Source: Microcaldota archaeon
GTDB taxonomy: Archaea; Micrarchaeota; Micrarchaeia; Anstonellales; Anstonellaceae
Direction: 5' to 3'
Assembly (NCBI GenBank): GCA_018304295.1
Contig: JAGVWK010000003.1
Span: forward strand, 1-36,495
DNA: 36,495 nt
Shown: piece by piece, positions 22,525 through 30,333 of the stretch
Numbering within the stretch: position 1 is the first letter of the stretch
Layout of the letters: each line of letters opens with the position of its first letter
The notes under the pieces: generated by a model
The model's database searches: none
What the model was told of the DNA's origin: nothing
The model's input: only the letters and a program-made list of their open reading frames with translations
Position numbers and translations under genes: made by a program

Positions 22525-22980
22525 TTACTGCGTTTTTTCCTTTTCCTGCAAAGCCTCTTGTGCAGGCGCGATGCTTTCCGCCTTGCCGCCCGCCTTTTCT
22601 ATTTTCTCCTTTGCCCCTGCCGCAAAGGAAATTGCGCGCACGTGAACTGCGTGGGAAAGCTTCCCGCTTCCAAGGACTTTTCCGGCAAACTCAAAAAAGA
22701 GTTTTCCGTCCTTTGATGCAAGCTTGCCTGCAAGCGCCTTTTGCTCAAGCTCAAAAACGTTTAGGCATTTGAGGTGCTTTGCATTGGGCATTGTAAAGCC
22801 GCCGCGTATGAGGAAATCAGGCTCCTTGCTTGTGATGTAGGTCATGCGGTGCTTGCCCATGCCCGCTCTTCCCCAGCCTCCCTTGTTGCCCTTGCCCCTG
22901 TTGTTTTTGGCATTTCCTTTTCCGTATGAGCCGCTGCCGAGGAACTTTCTCCTTCTTTTTTGTTTTCTTTTTTCAACCAT
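22525..22980 (-). CDS. rplO: 50S ribosomal protein uL15
   Basis: uL15 threads a basic N-terminal arm through 23S rRNA. The sequence begins with a basic run and GSGSYGKGNAKNNRGKGNKGGWGRAGMGKHRMTY, the glycine-rich arm typical of archaeal uL15, then the globular domain with LSHAVHVRAISFAAGAKEKIEKAGG. Length is 151. It lies between L30 and SecY as expected. Confidence 0.96.
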   Translation of the reverse strand: MVEKRKQKRRRKFLGSGSYGKGNAKNNRGKGNKGGWGRAGMGKHRMTYITSKEPDFLIRGGFTMPNAKHLKCLNVFELEQKALAGKLASKDGKLFFEFAGKVLGSGKLSHAVHVRAISFAAGAKEKIEKAGGKAESIAPAQEALQEKEKTQ

Positions 22981-23004
22981 GATGGCACCTTTTATGCGTG
23001 CAGT

Positions 23005-23448
23005 TTATGCGCGCAGCATTGATTTGAGAAGCTTGTCCATGTCGGGCCGTTTTCCAAGAGCCCCCTTGGGGTACATGAATTTTGTCTCATCATACCCGCC
23101 CGCCGGAGGCGAGAGGAAAAATGGCTTTGAAATTCCAAGCCCTGCAATTTCCGACGGGTTTGCGTGCACTTTTGCAGCCAGAGCCTGCACTTGCGTTTCG
23201 CCCATTGCCTTGAGGCTGCCTTTTTCGCCCCTGCCGCGCTTGTAAAGCAATGCTGCGACTATTTCCATTGAAACTTCGCCGTATGCGACGTGTTCGCGCA
23301 CCACCTGCAACATCCCCATGTTTTGGGGAGTGTCTGCGACAAGGGTGCAGCTGTTCACTCTCGTGAGCTTAAGGCACTCCATTGTTTTGCGCACTTGCGG
23401 CGGGTTGGAAAACAGCCCGCGCACGCGGACCACTGCGATGCATTTCAT
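23005..23448 (-). CDS. rpmD: 50S ribosomal protein uL30
   Basis: This is the long archaeal form (147 residues). It opens MKCIAVVRVRGLFSNPPQVRKTMECLKL and continues with RVNSCTLVADTPQNMGML, both diagnostic, and ends with a GLGISKPFFLSPPAGG segment. The ATG at 23448 is eight bases after GGAGGT; the ATG at 23454 is too close. It follows S5 and precedes L15. Confidence 0.95.
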   Translation of the reverse strand: MKCIAVVRVRGLFSNPPQVRKTMECLKLTRVNSCTLVADTPQNMGMLQVVREHVAYGEVSMEIVAALLYKRGRGEKGSLKAMGETQVQALAAKVHANPSEIAGLGISKPFFLSPPAGGYDETKFMYPKGALGKRPDMDKLLKSMLRA

Positions 23449-23487
23449 AAGCATAACCTCCAGTTATCATTGCATTATCATAGCCAT

Positions 23488-24231
23488 TTAAGCGCTGGCT
23501 TCTGCGGATGCGCCCTCTGCGACTGCTTCGCTTGCGGCTTCTGGCTTCATTGCCGTGCTTTTGAGCTTTGCGCTCCATGAGCCCTCAAAGCGCATTGTGT
23601 TAAGGCTGGAAAGCGCGCTTGCGACTGCCATTGCATTGTTGTATATTGTCTCCGTGTGGCCGCGTGAAAAGCTCCATACGTCCTTTACGCCTGCGAAAGT
23701 GAGCACTTTTTTCACTATTTTGTTTGCGGCGATGCCAAGGCCGCGCGGGGCTGGATTGAGCGTTACTTCCACTGAGCCTTTCTTGCCCACTACCCTTATC
23801 GGGATTGAGTGCGCCGTCTTGCAGCCGCATTCCCACGAGCCGCAGCCAAGGGGCACGCACACTATGTTCCTTTTCGCGTCCTTTACCGCGGATTCTATGG
23901 CGGGCTTTACTTCCTCGCTTTTTCCGCTGCCTATGCCAAAATGCCCGTTCTTGTCCCCGACAAGCACGATTGCGCGAAACTGCATTTTCCTGCCGCAGTC
24001 CGTCATGCGCTGCGTGCTTGAAACTTCAAGGGTCTCTTCCTGCAGGCCCGGAAGCAAAAAATCCGATATCTCGGACTCAAGTATTGTGCCGCCTGCGGAG
24101 TAAATTTCCTCTATTGAGAAAATCTGCTTGTTTTTTACCTTTACGCCAATTGAGCTTTTGGGCACCCATGCGGACAGCATCTCTTCCTTGCTGGGCCCAT
24201 CGTTGCGCCTTTGTCTTAGTCTACCTTGCAA
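23488..24231 (-). CDS. rpsE: 30S ribosomal protein uS5
   Basis: uS5 acts in decoding fidelity. The sequence contains RKMQFRAIVLVGDKNGHFGIGSGKSEEV (S5 domain), GSVEVTLNPAPRGLGIA and the C-terminal VWSFSRGHTETIYNNAMAV. It ends with an Ala/Glu-rich tail. TTG at 24231 is proposed as start because GGTGAT, which includes the L18 stop codon TGA, stands three bases before it and no ATG suits; the frame itself extends further into L18. This suggests translational coupling of L18 and S5. Confidence 0.93.
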   Translation of the reverse strand: MQGRLRQRRNDGPSKEEMLSAWVPKSSIGVKVKNKQIFSIEEIYSAGGTILESEISDFLLPGLQEETLEVSSTQRMTDCGRKMQFRAIVLVGDKNGHFGIGSGKSEEVKPAIESAVKDAKRNIVCVPLGCGSWECGCKTAHSIPIRVVGKKGSVEVTLNPAPRGLGIAANKIVKKVLTFAGVKDVWSFSRGHTETIYNNAMAVASALSSLNTMRFEGSWSAKLKSTAMKPEAASEAVAEGASAEASA

Positions 24232-24235
24232 AGTA

Positions 24236-24805
24236 TCACCATTTTGCTTCCAGTATTTTCTGCTTTGAGGCTGCAAACGCCTCCTCTATTTTCTTTGGGT
24301 CAAAATTTTCCCGCGCATATGCTGCAAACTGCGTGCCGCTTGAGGAGGCCGCGTATTTTGCAATGTGTGCGCCCGATATGCGGGATGCGTCAATCATTTT
24401 GCCGTCGTAATTTGCCTTCAGGCCCGCATCAAGGGCGCCTTGAAGGGCTGCGAACACTATTGCGCCCTTTGAAGGAGTTGCAATCCCCACGTCAAGCACA
24501 AAGCCGCTTATTTTCTTTGTTGCCGCAAGCTTGCCGGCAAAAAGGCCGGTAAGATATGCGCTCGGGGTGTTCCTTCTTGCGCCCCAGCCAAACTTGGAAA
24601 GCTGCTGGGATTTTGCACATGCAAGCACGCTGTCCCCTGTTGGGGAAAATGCAATGAATTGCACAAGCACCCCCCTGCGGGACTTGCGCACCACCATGCG
24701 GGGCAGGGTGCTTTTTACAAGCCCCAGCCTGCGGCTGTAGTTTGTAAGCCCAAGCCTTCTGCGCCTGAATGCCACTTTGTATGCCGGTCCTGTTGCTTTT
24801 GACAT
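24236..24805 (-). CDS. rplR: 50S ribosomal protein uL18
   Basis: uL18 binds 5S rRNA. The archaeal form starts MSKATGPAYKVAFRRRRLGLTNYSRRLGLVKS and includes RMVVRKSRRGVLVQ and TGLFAGKLAA. Length is 189. It lies between L19e and S5; its stop codon overlaps the S5 ribosome binding site. Confidence 0.95.
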   Translation of the reverse strand: MSKATGPAYKVAFRRRRLGLTNYSRRLGLVKSTLPRMVVRKSRRGVLVQFIAFSPTGDSVLACAKSQQLSKFGWGARRNTPSAYLTGLFAGKLAATKKISGFVLDVGIATPSKGAIVFAALQGALDAGLKANYDGKMIDASRISGAHIAKYAASSSGTQFAAYARENFDPKKIEEAFAASKQKILEAKW

Positions 24806-24814
24806 ATTTACACC

Positions 24815-24852
24815 ATTCCTGTTTTACGCCAGTCATGTTTTACGCCAGTCGT
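24815..24852. repeat. Short tandem repeat upstream of uL18
   Basis: TGTTTTACGCCAGTCA is followed directly by a copy with one change (period 16) in the 71-bp gap between L19e and L18. It may reflect slippage; no promoter is evident. Confidence 0.6.
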
Positions 24853-24876
24853 GTTTACTTCCGTTTGCGCTGTTTA

Positions 24877-25377
24877 TCATGCGGTTTCGCTTTGCTTTGC
24901 AGCCTTGGTGTTTTGGGGTTTTTCATCCTCTATGTCCCCAAGCTTGTTTTCCTTTATGTATGCAAGCATGTTTGCAATGCCGCGGAATGCGCGACCCTTT
25001 ATCATAAGGTAGAGCTTGCGCGCATCTGCGCTGCCCACCCTTCCTTCATCCTTTAGCCTTGAAAGCACTGCGCGCAGCGAGCGCACGCGCACCATCCAGC
25101 TCTCTTTTGCATTTTCACGGCCGAACTTTGTGCCCCGGCGGCTTCCCATGCCGCGCCTGCGGCCTTTTTTCTTTTGCGCCGCGCGCTTGCGCGAGCGGCC
25201 CTTTCCCACGCCGGTTTTGGCAAGCACTATTATGGTGCCATCCTCTATAAGGCTGCGCGTGTCTTCGCGCGTGAGCGCGTCTTTTACTTTTGAAAGCTGT
25301 GCAGGGTCAAACTTTATGCGGCTCTCGCCCACTGAAAGAATGCCTGCTGCCATCCTTCTTATTGTTTTTACTCCCAT
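24877..25377 (-). CDS. rpl19e: 50S ribosomal protein eL19 (L19e)
   Basis: This is an archaeal/eukaryotic large-subunit protein with long basic helices. Visible are MGVKTIRRMAAGILSVGESRI and the basic middle GKGRSRKRAAQKKKGRRRGMGSRRGTKFGR, then WMVRVRSLRAVLSRLKDEG. Length 166 includes a short charged tail. It is flanked by L32e and L18. Confidence 0.96.
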   Translation of the reverse strand: MGVKTIRRMAAGILSVGESRIKFDPAQLSKVKDALTREDTRSLIEDGTIIVLAKTGVGKGRSRKRAAQKKKGRRRGMGSRRGTKFGRENAKESWMVRVRSLRAVLSRLKDEGRVGSADARKLYLMIKGRAFRGIANMLAYIKENKLGDIEDEKPQNTKAAKQSETA

Positions 25378-25388
25378 AAGATCACTTT

Positions 25389-25736
25389 TTACTTGTTAAG
25401 CACGTGAAGCGACAATTCAGCCGCTTTTTTTACTATGAGCGCACGCTTTTTTACGCCCACGCCCGAAGCCATGCGCACCAGCACGTTCTTTGCGCCCTCA
25501 AGCTGCGATGCGTTGTGCACGAGAATCTCGGGCAGCCCCAAGGGGTGCAGATGCCGCGTGGCTTTTGCATTGCGGTGCCCGATTGAGGGGGAGGCTCCCA
25601 TGTATTTTAGCTTGAGGCGTTTCTTGTTGTCAATGCCACGGCACGTGCGCCAAGAGCGGCCAATCCTTTCGCGGGACTTGCGACCGTAATTTGGCCTTAG
25701 GAACTTCGGGTGCTTTTTCTTTTTTATTTCTGCCAT
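25389..25736 (-). CDS. rpl32e: 50S ribosomal protein eL32 (L32e)
   Basis: The 115-residue protein contains HPKFLRPNYGRKSRERIGRSWRTCRGIDNKKRLK and YMGASPSIGHR...HPLGLPEILVHN, the full eL32 signature. It lies between L6 and L19e, the standard archaeal order. Confidence 0.96.
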   Translation of the reverse strand: MAEIKKKKHPKFLRPNYGRKSRERIGRSWRTCRGIDNKKRLKLKYMGASPSIGHRNAKATRHLHPLGLPEILVHNASQLEGAKNVLVRMASGVGVKKRALIVKKAAELSLHVLNK

Positions 25737-25751
25737 GATATCGCCAACCAG

Positions 25752-26237
25752 TTATTCTGATATGGGGTATATGCCGTCCTGAAACACGCGGCTGTCGCGC
25801 CCCACTATTTTTGTTGCGCTGCGTATGTTCGCAATCGTCTGCCCCACGTGCTCCTTTGAGCAGCCGCTCACCGTAACTTCCTGACCCTTGACCTCTATTT
25901 TGGTGCTGCCAACTATTTTGGCGTTGCGCGGCTGCTTTTCACCAAGGAAATTCTTTATTATGAGCTTGGGGCCCTTTATTTCAAGGGACATGGGAAAGTG
26001 CGCGAATATTATTTTCAGCTTGTGGGAATATCCTTCGCTTGCGCCCTTTACCATGTTGCGCATGTGCGCAAGGGAAGTATTTTGCAGGTTCAGCGGGCCG
26101 CTTGCAGAAAGCGTATCGCCCTCGTGCACAAGCTTTACGCTTTTTGGGAACGTATACGTAACTTCGCCCTTGGGTCCCTTTACTGAAAGCACTGAGCCTT
26201 CAAGCTTTGCTGTGAGCCCCTGCGGTATTTTTATCAT
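25752..26237 (-). CDS. rplF: 50S ribosomal protein uL6
   Basis: uL6 lies near the GTPase-associated centre. The two L6 repeats are visible, the first with LSVKGPKGEVTYTFP and the second with KNFLGEKQPRNAKIVG, and the ending GRDSRVFQDGIYPISE is diagnostic of archaeal uL6. The ATG at 26237 is preferred over the in-frame GTG at 26246. Length is 161. Confidence 0.96.
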   Translation of the reverse strand: MIKIPQGLTAKLEGSVLSVKGPKGEVTYTFPKSVKLVHEGDTLSASGPLNLQNTSLAHMRNMVKGASEGYSHKLKIIFAHFPMSLEIKGPKLIIKNFLGEKQPRNAKIVGSTKIEVKGQEVTVSGCSKEHVGQTIANIRSATKIVGRDSRVFQDGIYPISE

Positions 26238-26274
26238 GCCAATCACTTTTTTTCATTCTGTTGTTTTCATTCCG

Positions 26275-26661
26275 TTAGTATACGAACGCGAGTAATCTTC
26301 CGCCAAGCCCTTTTTGCTTTGCCTCTTCGTTTGACATCAGGCCCGAAGAGGTGGAGACTATCAGTATGCCAAAGCCCACGCCGGGAATGTATTTTTGCTC
26401 CCACTCGTTCCACTGCGTGCCCTTTATCGGGTAGCGCGGCTTTATTGCGCCGCACTTGTTTACCTTGCCTAGGAGCTTTATGCGGAACTGCCCGCTTTTG
26501 CCGTCGTCAACGAACTCAAAGTCGCCGATAAAGCCGCGCGCCTGCAGTATTTTCAGGGTTTCGCGCACGAGCTTGCTTGGGTGCACCTCGCAAGTGGGCT
26601 TCCCAAAGTGCTCATGGGTTTTTATCGTGTTGAGTGCGTCTGCGAGCAAATCATTTGCCAT
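26275..26661 (-). CDS. rpsH: 30S ribosomal protein uS8
   Basis: uS8 binds the central domain of 16S rRNA. MANDLLADALNTIKTHEHFGK opens the protein and GILIVSTSSGLMSNEEAKQKGLGGRLLAFVY closes it, both classic. Length is 128. It follows S14 with SD GGTGAAAC before the ATG. Confidence 0.96.
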   Translation of the reverse strand: MANDLLADALNTIKTHEHFGKPTCEVHPSKLVRETLKILQARGFIGDFEFVDDGKSGQFRIKLLGKVNKCGAIKPRYPIKGTQWNEWEQKYIPGVGFGILIVSTSSGLMSNEEAKQKGLGGRLLAFVY

Positions 26662-26673
26662 AGTTTCACCATT

Positions 26674-26853
26674 CTAGAATTTCCGGAAGCCGACGTTCTC
26701 GGCTACCTCCCTAAAGCACCTGCGGCAGGTTTGCAGCCCGAAGCTGCGAATCATGCCGCGCGCATTGCCGCAGAAGCGGCATTTGCGCTTGCCTTTGCCC
26801 TTTTGGCGGAACTCAAGGGAGAGGGTTTTTTGCTTTGTTTTCTTTTCTGCCAA
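26674..26853 (-). CDS. rpsN: 30S ribosomal protein uS14, zinc-binding form
   Basis: This 59-residue gene is read from the sequence directly. The translated product includes KGKGKRKCRFCGNARGMI and GLQTCRRCFREVAENVGFRKF, giving the CxxC...CxxC zinc site of the short uS14. The start is TTG at 26853, preceded by GGTGATATA. It fits exactly between L5 and S8. uS14 sits in the 30S head. Confidence 0.95.
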   Translation of the reverse strand: MAEKKTKQKTLSLEFRQKGKGKRKCRFCGNARGMIRSFGLQTCRRCFREVAENVGFRKF

Positions 26854-26871
26854 TATATCACCATATCACAT

Positions 26872-27375
26872 TTACACTACGTTTATGCCAAGCTGCGTGC
26901 GCGCAAACTCCATGCCGTCCTCTTTTGTGAGAAGGTGCGCCTTCCCTATTTTCGCGCACGCGCGCCTTCTTTGTGCCACGCGGTAGCCGCGCCTTTTGAG
27001 GGTAACGCACACGTCAAACCCTATTATGCCGATTTGCGGGTCGTACTTTACCCCCGGCATGTCAATGTACTCAGGAACCCCGAATGAAAAATTCCCGCGC
27101 GCGTCAAAGCACTTGGAGGGGAGCGTGCCCGCCTTTACCAAAAGGGCTTTTTTGAGAAGCTCTAAGGCTGCCTTTCCCCGCAGTGTGGTTTTTGCGCCGA
27201 TTGGATCCCCTTTCTTTATCTTGAAGACGGGGTTGCGCACGCGCGCCGCTGTTTCAATTGCCTTTGTGCCGCTTATGCGCGAAAGCAGAAGCTTTGCGTT
27301 TTCAAGGTCCGCCCCTGCATGGCCCACGCCTATGTTGAGCGTTACCTTGTCAACCACTGGTTCTTTCATTTTCAT
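26872..27375 (-). CDS. rplE: 50S ribosomal protein uL5
   Basis: uL5 binds 5S rRNA and contacts P-site tRNA. The body contains VDKVTLNIGVGHAGADLENA and FSFGVPEYIDMPGVKYDPQIGIIGFDV, both diagnostic. Three Met codons lie close together (27378, 27375, 27369) after GGGTG; 27375 has the spacing used by neighbours. Length is about 167. Confidence 0.95.
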   Translation of the reverse strand: MKMKEPVVDKVTLNIGVGHAGADLENAKLLLSRISGTKAIETAARVRNPVFKIKKGDPIGAKTTLRGKAALELLKKALLVKAGTLPSKCFDARGNFSFGVPEYIDMPGVKYDPQIGIIGFDVCVTLKRRGYRVAQRRRACAKIGKAHLLTKEDGMEFARTQLGINVV

Positions 27376-27385
27376 CATAAACACC

Positions 27386-28084
27386 CTAATTGAATGAATC
27401 ATCCACTGCGAAAAGGTATTTCGCAACCGTTACAAAGCTCTCCTGCGTCCCCTTGAGCTTTGCTTCCGCGTCCATGCTGCCTTTCCTTTCTATGAGCCCT
27501 TCAAACTGCGCTATCTCGCCGGCATGCTTGCCCGAAGTTATCAGGCAGCGCGCGCCGCTCTTGAGCTTTATTACCTGCGACATTTTCGCCCCGTCATCAA
27601 GCACCGCCGTGTCGCCGACTTTGATGTCGTTGTCCGCAAGCATGTTGCGCCCGTTGTGGAACGTTATGCACGTTTTGCCGCCGCTGATGGTGCTTTTGCC
27701 CACCACCTTTAGGAAATGCTTCTTTGCGTTTTCTGCGGATATTTCAACAGGCTGCAGTTTTCTTGCGCGTATTGTCATTCTGTAGCTTTTCCCCTCCAGT
27801 GGCAGGCTTACAACGTCCATCAGCCCGATTGGGAACTTTGCTTCCGTGCGCGCGATTGAATTCACGAGAACGCGCTTTGCGCGCAGCACTTTTTTGCACT
27901 CGCGCAGGTCGGAAACCACCTTGAGCACGTCGCGCAGAAGAACTCCCAAAGTTATGCTTGCGCCCTTTGGGTGCGGGCCCGGAGAGGGTGCGAGAAGCCA
28001 TCTGTTTTCCTTCTTTCCCTTTATTGCAAGGGAATTTGGCGCCCTTATGCGCAGATAGTGCGGTGAGCCTCCTTTTTTTGCCAT
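27386..28084 (-). CDS. rps4e: 30S ribosomal protein eS4 (S4e)
   Basis: This archaeal/eukaryotic protein has an S4-like RNA-binding domain and a KOW domain. It starts MAKKGGSPHYLRIRAPNSLAI and shows GPHPKGASITLGVLLRDVLKV and HNGRNMLADNDIKVGDTAV. Length is 232. It follows L24. Confidence 0.96.
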   Translation of the reverse strand: MAKKGGSPHYLRIRAPNSLAIKGKKENRWLLAPSPGPHPKGASITLGVLLRDVLKVVSDLRECKKVLRAKRVLVNSIARTEAKFPIGLMDVVSLPLEGKSYRMTIRARKLQPVEISAENAKKHFLKVVGKSTISGGKTCITFHNGRNMLADNDIKVGDTAVLDDGAKMSQVIKLKSGARCLITSGKHAGEIAQFEGLIERKGSMDAEAKLKGTQESFVTVAKYLFAVDDSFN

Positions 28085-28117
28085 ATTATCATCCCATTTC
28101 TAATCGTGTTTTCATTT

Positions 28118-28483
28118 CTAAGCCTGTTTTTTGCGCAAATTCGCGCGCTTTCCTTTTGCAAAGTCCCCGTCTATTATTTCCACGCTGGAAGGTGAAACCG
28201 CCCGCGGCTTTTCAACCCCTTTGGCGGTTTTTGAAACAACGCCCTCAACGTAAATGCGGCACCTTGAGCAGTCCACGCGCGTAACCGCGCCCGTGTGCTT
28301 CTTTTTGTCGCCGCTGCGAAGGCGGACCTTGTCGCCCTTGCGCACAAGCGTGCTGCGGCAGATTATGCCAAGCTTTGCGCGAAGCTCTTTTGAAATGTGC
28401 ACGTGCAGGAACTTCCTGCGAAGGTGCATGGGGGCAAGCGCCCGGAACTTTCGCTGCTTTCTTGGCTGGCCGCTTTTTGTCAT
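28118..28483 (-). CDS. rplX: 50S ribosomal protein uL24
   Basis: uL24 is an assembly initiator protein with a KOW domain. SGQPRKQRKFRALAPMHLRRKFLHVHIS is the archaeal N-terminus, and VRKGDKVRLRSGDKKKHTG is the KOW motif. The ATG at 28483 or the adjacent one at 28486 is the likely start. Earlier in-frame Met codons lie within L14. Length is about 121. Confidence 0.95.
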   Translation of the reverse strand: MTKSGQPRKQRKFRALAPMHLRRKFLHVHISKELRAKLGIICRSTLVRKGDKVRLRSGDKKKHTGAVTRVDCSRCRIYVEGVVSKTAKGVEKPRAVSPSSVEIIDGDFAKGKRANLRKKQA

Positions 28484-28496
28484 CATAATAATCAAC

Positions 28497-28895
28497 TCAT
28501 ACCACTGCTGCCGCGATTGCCGCAACCTTTGGGAAGCGGTCCGCAACCTCGCGGCTTATTGCGCCTTTTATTTCGGTTCCGACAGGCAACCCCTGATCGT
28601 CTATTATCACTACCGCGTTGTCCTCAAACTGTATGCGCATGCCGTTTGCGCGGCGGAATTCCTTTCTCTGGCGCACCACGACCGCCTTGAGGATTTTCTT
28701 TTTCATTGCAAGCGAGCCTTTTTTCACCGCAACCGTCACGATGTCGCCCACGCCCACCTTTGGGTACATGCTGCGCACCGCGTGCGCGCCTTTTGTGCCT
28801 ATTATCTGCACTATCTTTGCGCCGGAGTTGTCATTGCACAGTATTGTTGAGCCGGTGCAGAGGCCTTTTGTTACGCTTGAGCCTAATCCTTTCAT
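28497..28895 (-). CDS. rplN: 50S ribosomal protein uL14
   Basis: uL14 forms an intersubunit bridge. The sequence holds GSTILCNDNSGAKIVQIIG and the segment AVVVRQRKEFRRANG...FEDNAVVIIDDQGLPVGTEIKG, which are universal. Length is 132. It lies between S17 and L24. Confidence 0.97.
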   Translation of the reverse strand: MKGLGSSVTKGLCTGSTILCNDNSGAKIVQIIGTKGAHAVRSMYPKVGVGDIVTVAVKKGSLAMKKKILKAVVVRQRKEFRRANGMRIQFEDNAVVIIDDQGLPVGTEIKGAISREVADRFPKVAAIAAAVV

Positions 28896-28909
28896 TTTTT
28901 ACACCCATT

Positions 28910-29305
28910 TTATTCCGCATGCTGCGTTGCGGCTGCCTTGGCTGCCCTGCCTGCCGCGCGAGCGCGCCTTTCCTGCTGCATTTTCTCGCGCGCTTCCAAT
29001 TCCTCGTGCTTTTCGCGCACGATTGTTGCGCCCCTTGTGAGAACTGCTGTTACTATCCATGCCTTTGTCTTTGAGATTTTCCTGCACTGCGCGATGCGCA
29101 CCAGATCGCCCATTTTGGCATTTATCTCAGGCGGGTTGTGCGCGGGTATGCGGGACTTGCTGCGCGCGTAGCGCTTGTATTTTGGTATGTATTGGACAAG
29201 GTCCTGCGCGATTATCACTGTGAGCTTTCCCTTGTCGCTCACCACCACTCCTTCTTTTACAAAGCCGCGCGTTGAGACAGGCTTGTTGTTTGCGATTAAT
29301 GCCAT
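28910..29305 (-). CDS. rpsQ: 30S ribosomal protein uS17 with basic tail
   Basis: uS17 is an OB-fold 16S rRNA-binding protein. The core includes RGFVKEGVVVSDKGKLTVII and YKRYARSKSRIPAHNPPEINAKMGDLVRIAQCRKISKTKAWIV. The C-terminal about 35 residues are Arg/Ala/Glu-rich and probably helical. Length is 131. The start follows GGTGAT. Confidence 0.95.
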   Translation of the reverse strand: MALIANNKPVSTRGFVKEGVVVSDKGKLTVIIAQDLVQYIPKYKRYARSKSRIPAHNPPEINAKMGDLVRIAQCRKISKTKAWIVTAVLTRGATIVREKHEELEAREKMQQERRARAAGRAAKAAATQHAE

Positions 29306-29390
29306 TCCATATCACCATTGCCAGTATCGTCATTTTCATTCCATGCGTTTTCAGTTCGGGGTTTTCAGTCCTTTTTCAGTTCATGCGTTT

Positions 29391-29687
29391 TCAGCGCCTT
29401 TTTGCATTTTTGAAGGGCTTCATGCGCGCCTTTTTTGTGCGGTCTTCGCTCCTAAAGGCGATTTGCGCGCCCTCCACTTTTGTTTTCCTTCCTTCATACG
29501 TGAATACAAACGTGCATCCCTTTTTGGGGATGCGCACCTGCCTGCCCTGCGTTTCCAGCACCAGCGTGTTTTTCGTCTCGTCCACCACCATGCCTGACAA
29601 GCCCACAAACGGATTGCTTTGCGAGCTTGCGACTTTCGCATTCGTTCCCAGCAGCTCATGCAATGCAAGGTTTTGCGCGCAGCGCAT
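29391..29687 (-). CDS. rnp1: RNase P protein component Rpp29 (Rnp1)
   Basis: This Sm-like protein helps RNase P RNA remove tRNA 5' leaders. From MRCAQNLALHELLG onward the protein shows NPFVGLSGMVVDETKNTLVLE and IPKKGCTFVF, ending with FRSEDRTKKARM, the Rpp29/POP4 signature. The ATG at 29687 lies after the aIF1 stop. Length is 98. Its position between aIF1 and S17 is the standard archaeal place. Confidence 0.92.
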   Translation of the reverse strand: MRCAQNLALHELLGTNAKVASSQSNPFVGLSGMVVDETKNTLVLETQGRQVRIPKKGCTFVFTYEGRKTKVEGAQIAFRSEDRTKKARMKPFKNAKRR

Positions 29688-29698
29688 TTTCAACGCCC

Positions 29699-30016
29699 CT
29701 ATTGCAGGCCTTGCAGGACTGCAATGCTGGATTGCGTGTATCCCATTGATACCAACAGCGGCATTACCTTGGACTTGTGGTCTCCCTGCAGCACTATGAG
29801 GCCGTTTTTGGCGGTTCCGCCGCACGCAAGCTTTGTTTTCAGCTCCCGCGCGGTTTCCTCTATTTTGTCCGTCGTGATGCCTTCAACGATTGTTACAAGC
29901 TTCTTGAACTTCTTCTTTGTGGCATATACGCGTATTGTCTGCACTTCCTCTTTCTCTAGGATGTCGCAGGCGCATATTTCCTTCATGAGTCCGCATTTTG
30001 GGCAAATTTCAGGCAA
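29699..30016 (-). CDS. Translation initiation factor aIF1 (SUI1)
   Basis: aIF1 guards start-codon selection on the 30S subunit. The SUI1 domain is visible in KKKFKKLVTIVEGI and LACGGTAKNGLIVLQGDHKSKV. The N-terminus has CPKCGLMKEICACD, a zinc-finger-like cluster. The start is TTG at 30016, inside the end of the L29 gene (8-base overlap), with GAGGTGA six bases upstream. Length is 105. Confidence 0.94.
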   Translation of the reverse strand: MPEICPKCGLMKEICACDILEKEEVQTIRVYATKKKFKKLVTIVEGITTDKIEETARELKTKLACGGTAKNGLIVLQGDHKSKVMPLLVSMGYTQSSIAVLQGLQ

Positions 30017-30317
30017 CGTTTTTCACCTCTGGTATGTTTTCCTTCTTTGCTGCTGGGGCGCTAGGTGGCGCGCTTTTTTGCACTGCGCCCTTGGATACTG
30101 TTATCCTGCCCTCCTTGCTTTCCTTTCTTTCATGCATTATTGTGAGCATGCGCGCTATTGTGCGGCGAAGCTCCCCTATTTTCCCCGGATTGCTCGTCCT
30201 TCCGCCGTTTTTCACAAGGCCGCGTTCGTAGTTGAGCTCGGATACGAACGTATCCATCTTGGCTGAAAGCTGCGCATCCGCAGTTTCGCGCATTTCCTTT
30301 TTTTTCATTATTGCCAT
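30009..30317 (-). CDS. rpmC: 50S ribosomal protein uL29
   Basis: uL29 lies beside the polypeptide exit. The core EMRETADAQLSAKMDTFVSELNYERGLVKNGG, then IGELRRTIARMLTIMHERK, matches uL29. A Lys/Ala/Pro tail of about 35 residues follows, longer than usual. The ATG at 30317 follows GTGATATTG. Its end overlaps the aIF1 start. Confidence 0.94.
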   Translation of the reverse strand: MAIMKKKEMRETADAQLSAKMDTFVSELNYERGLVKNGGRTSNPGKIGELRRTIARMLTIMHERKESKEGRITVSKGAVQKSAPPSAPAAKKENIPEVKNVA

Positions 30318-30333
30318 CAATATCACTTTGGGA

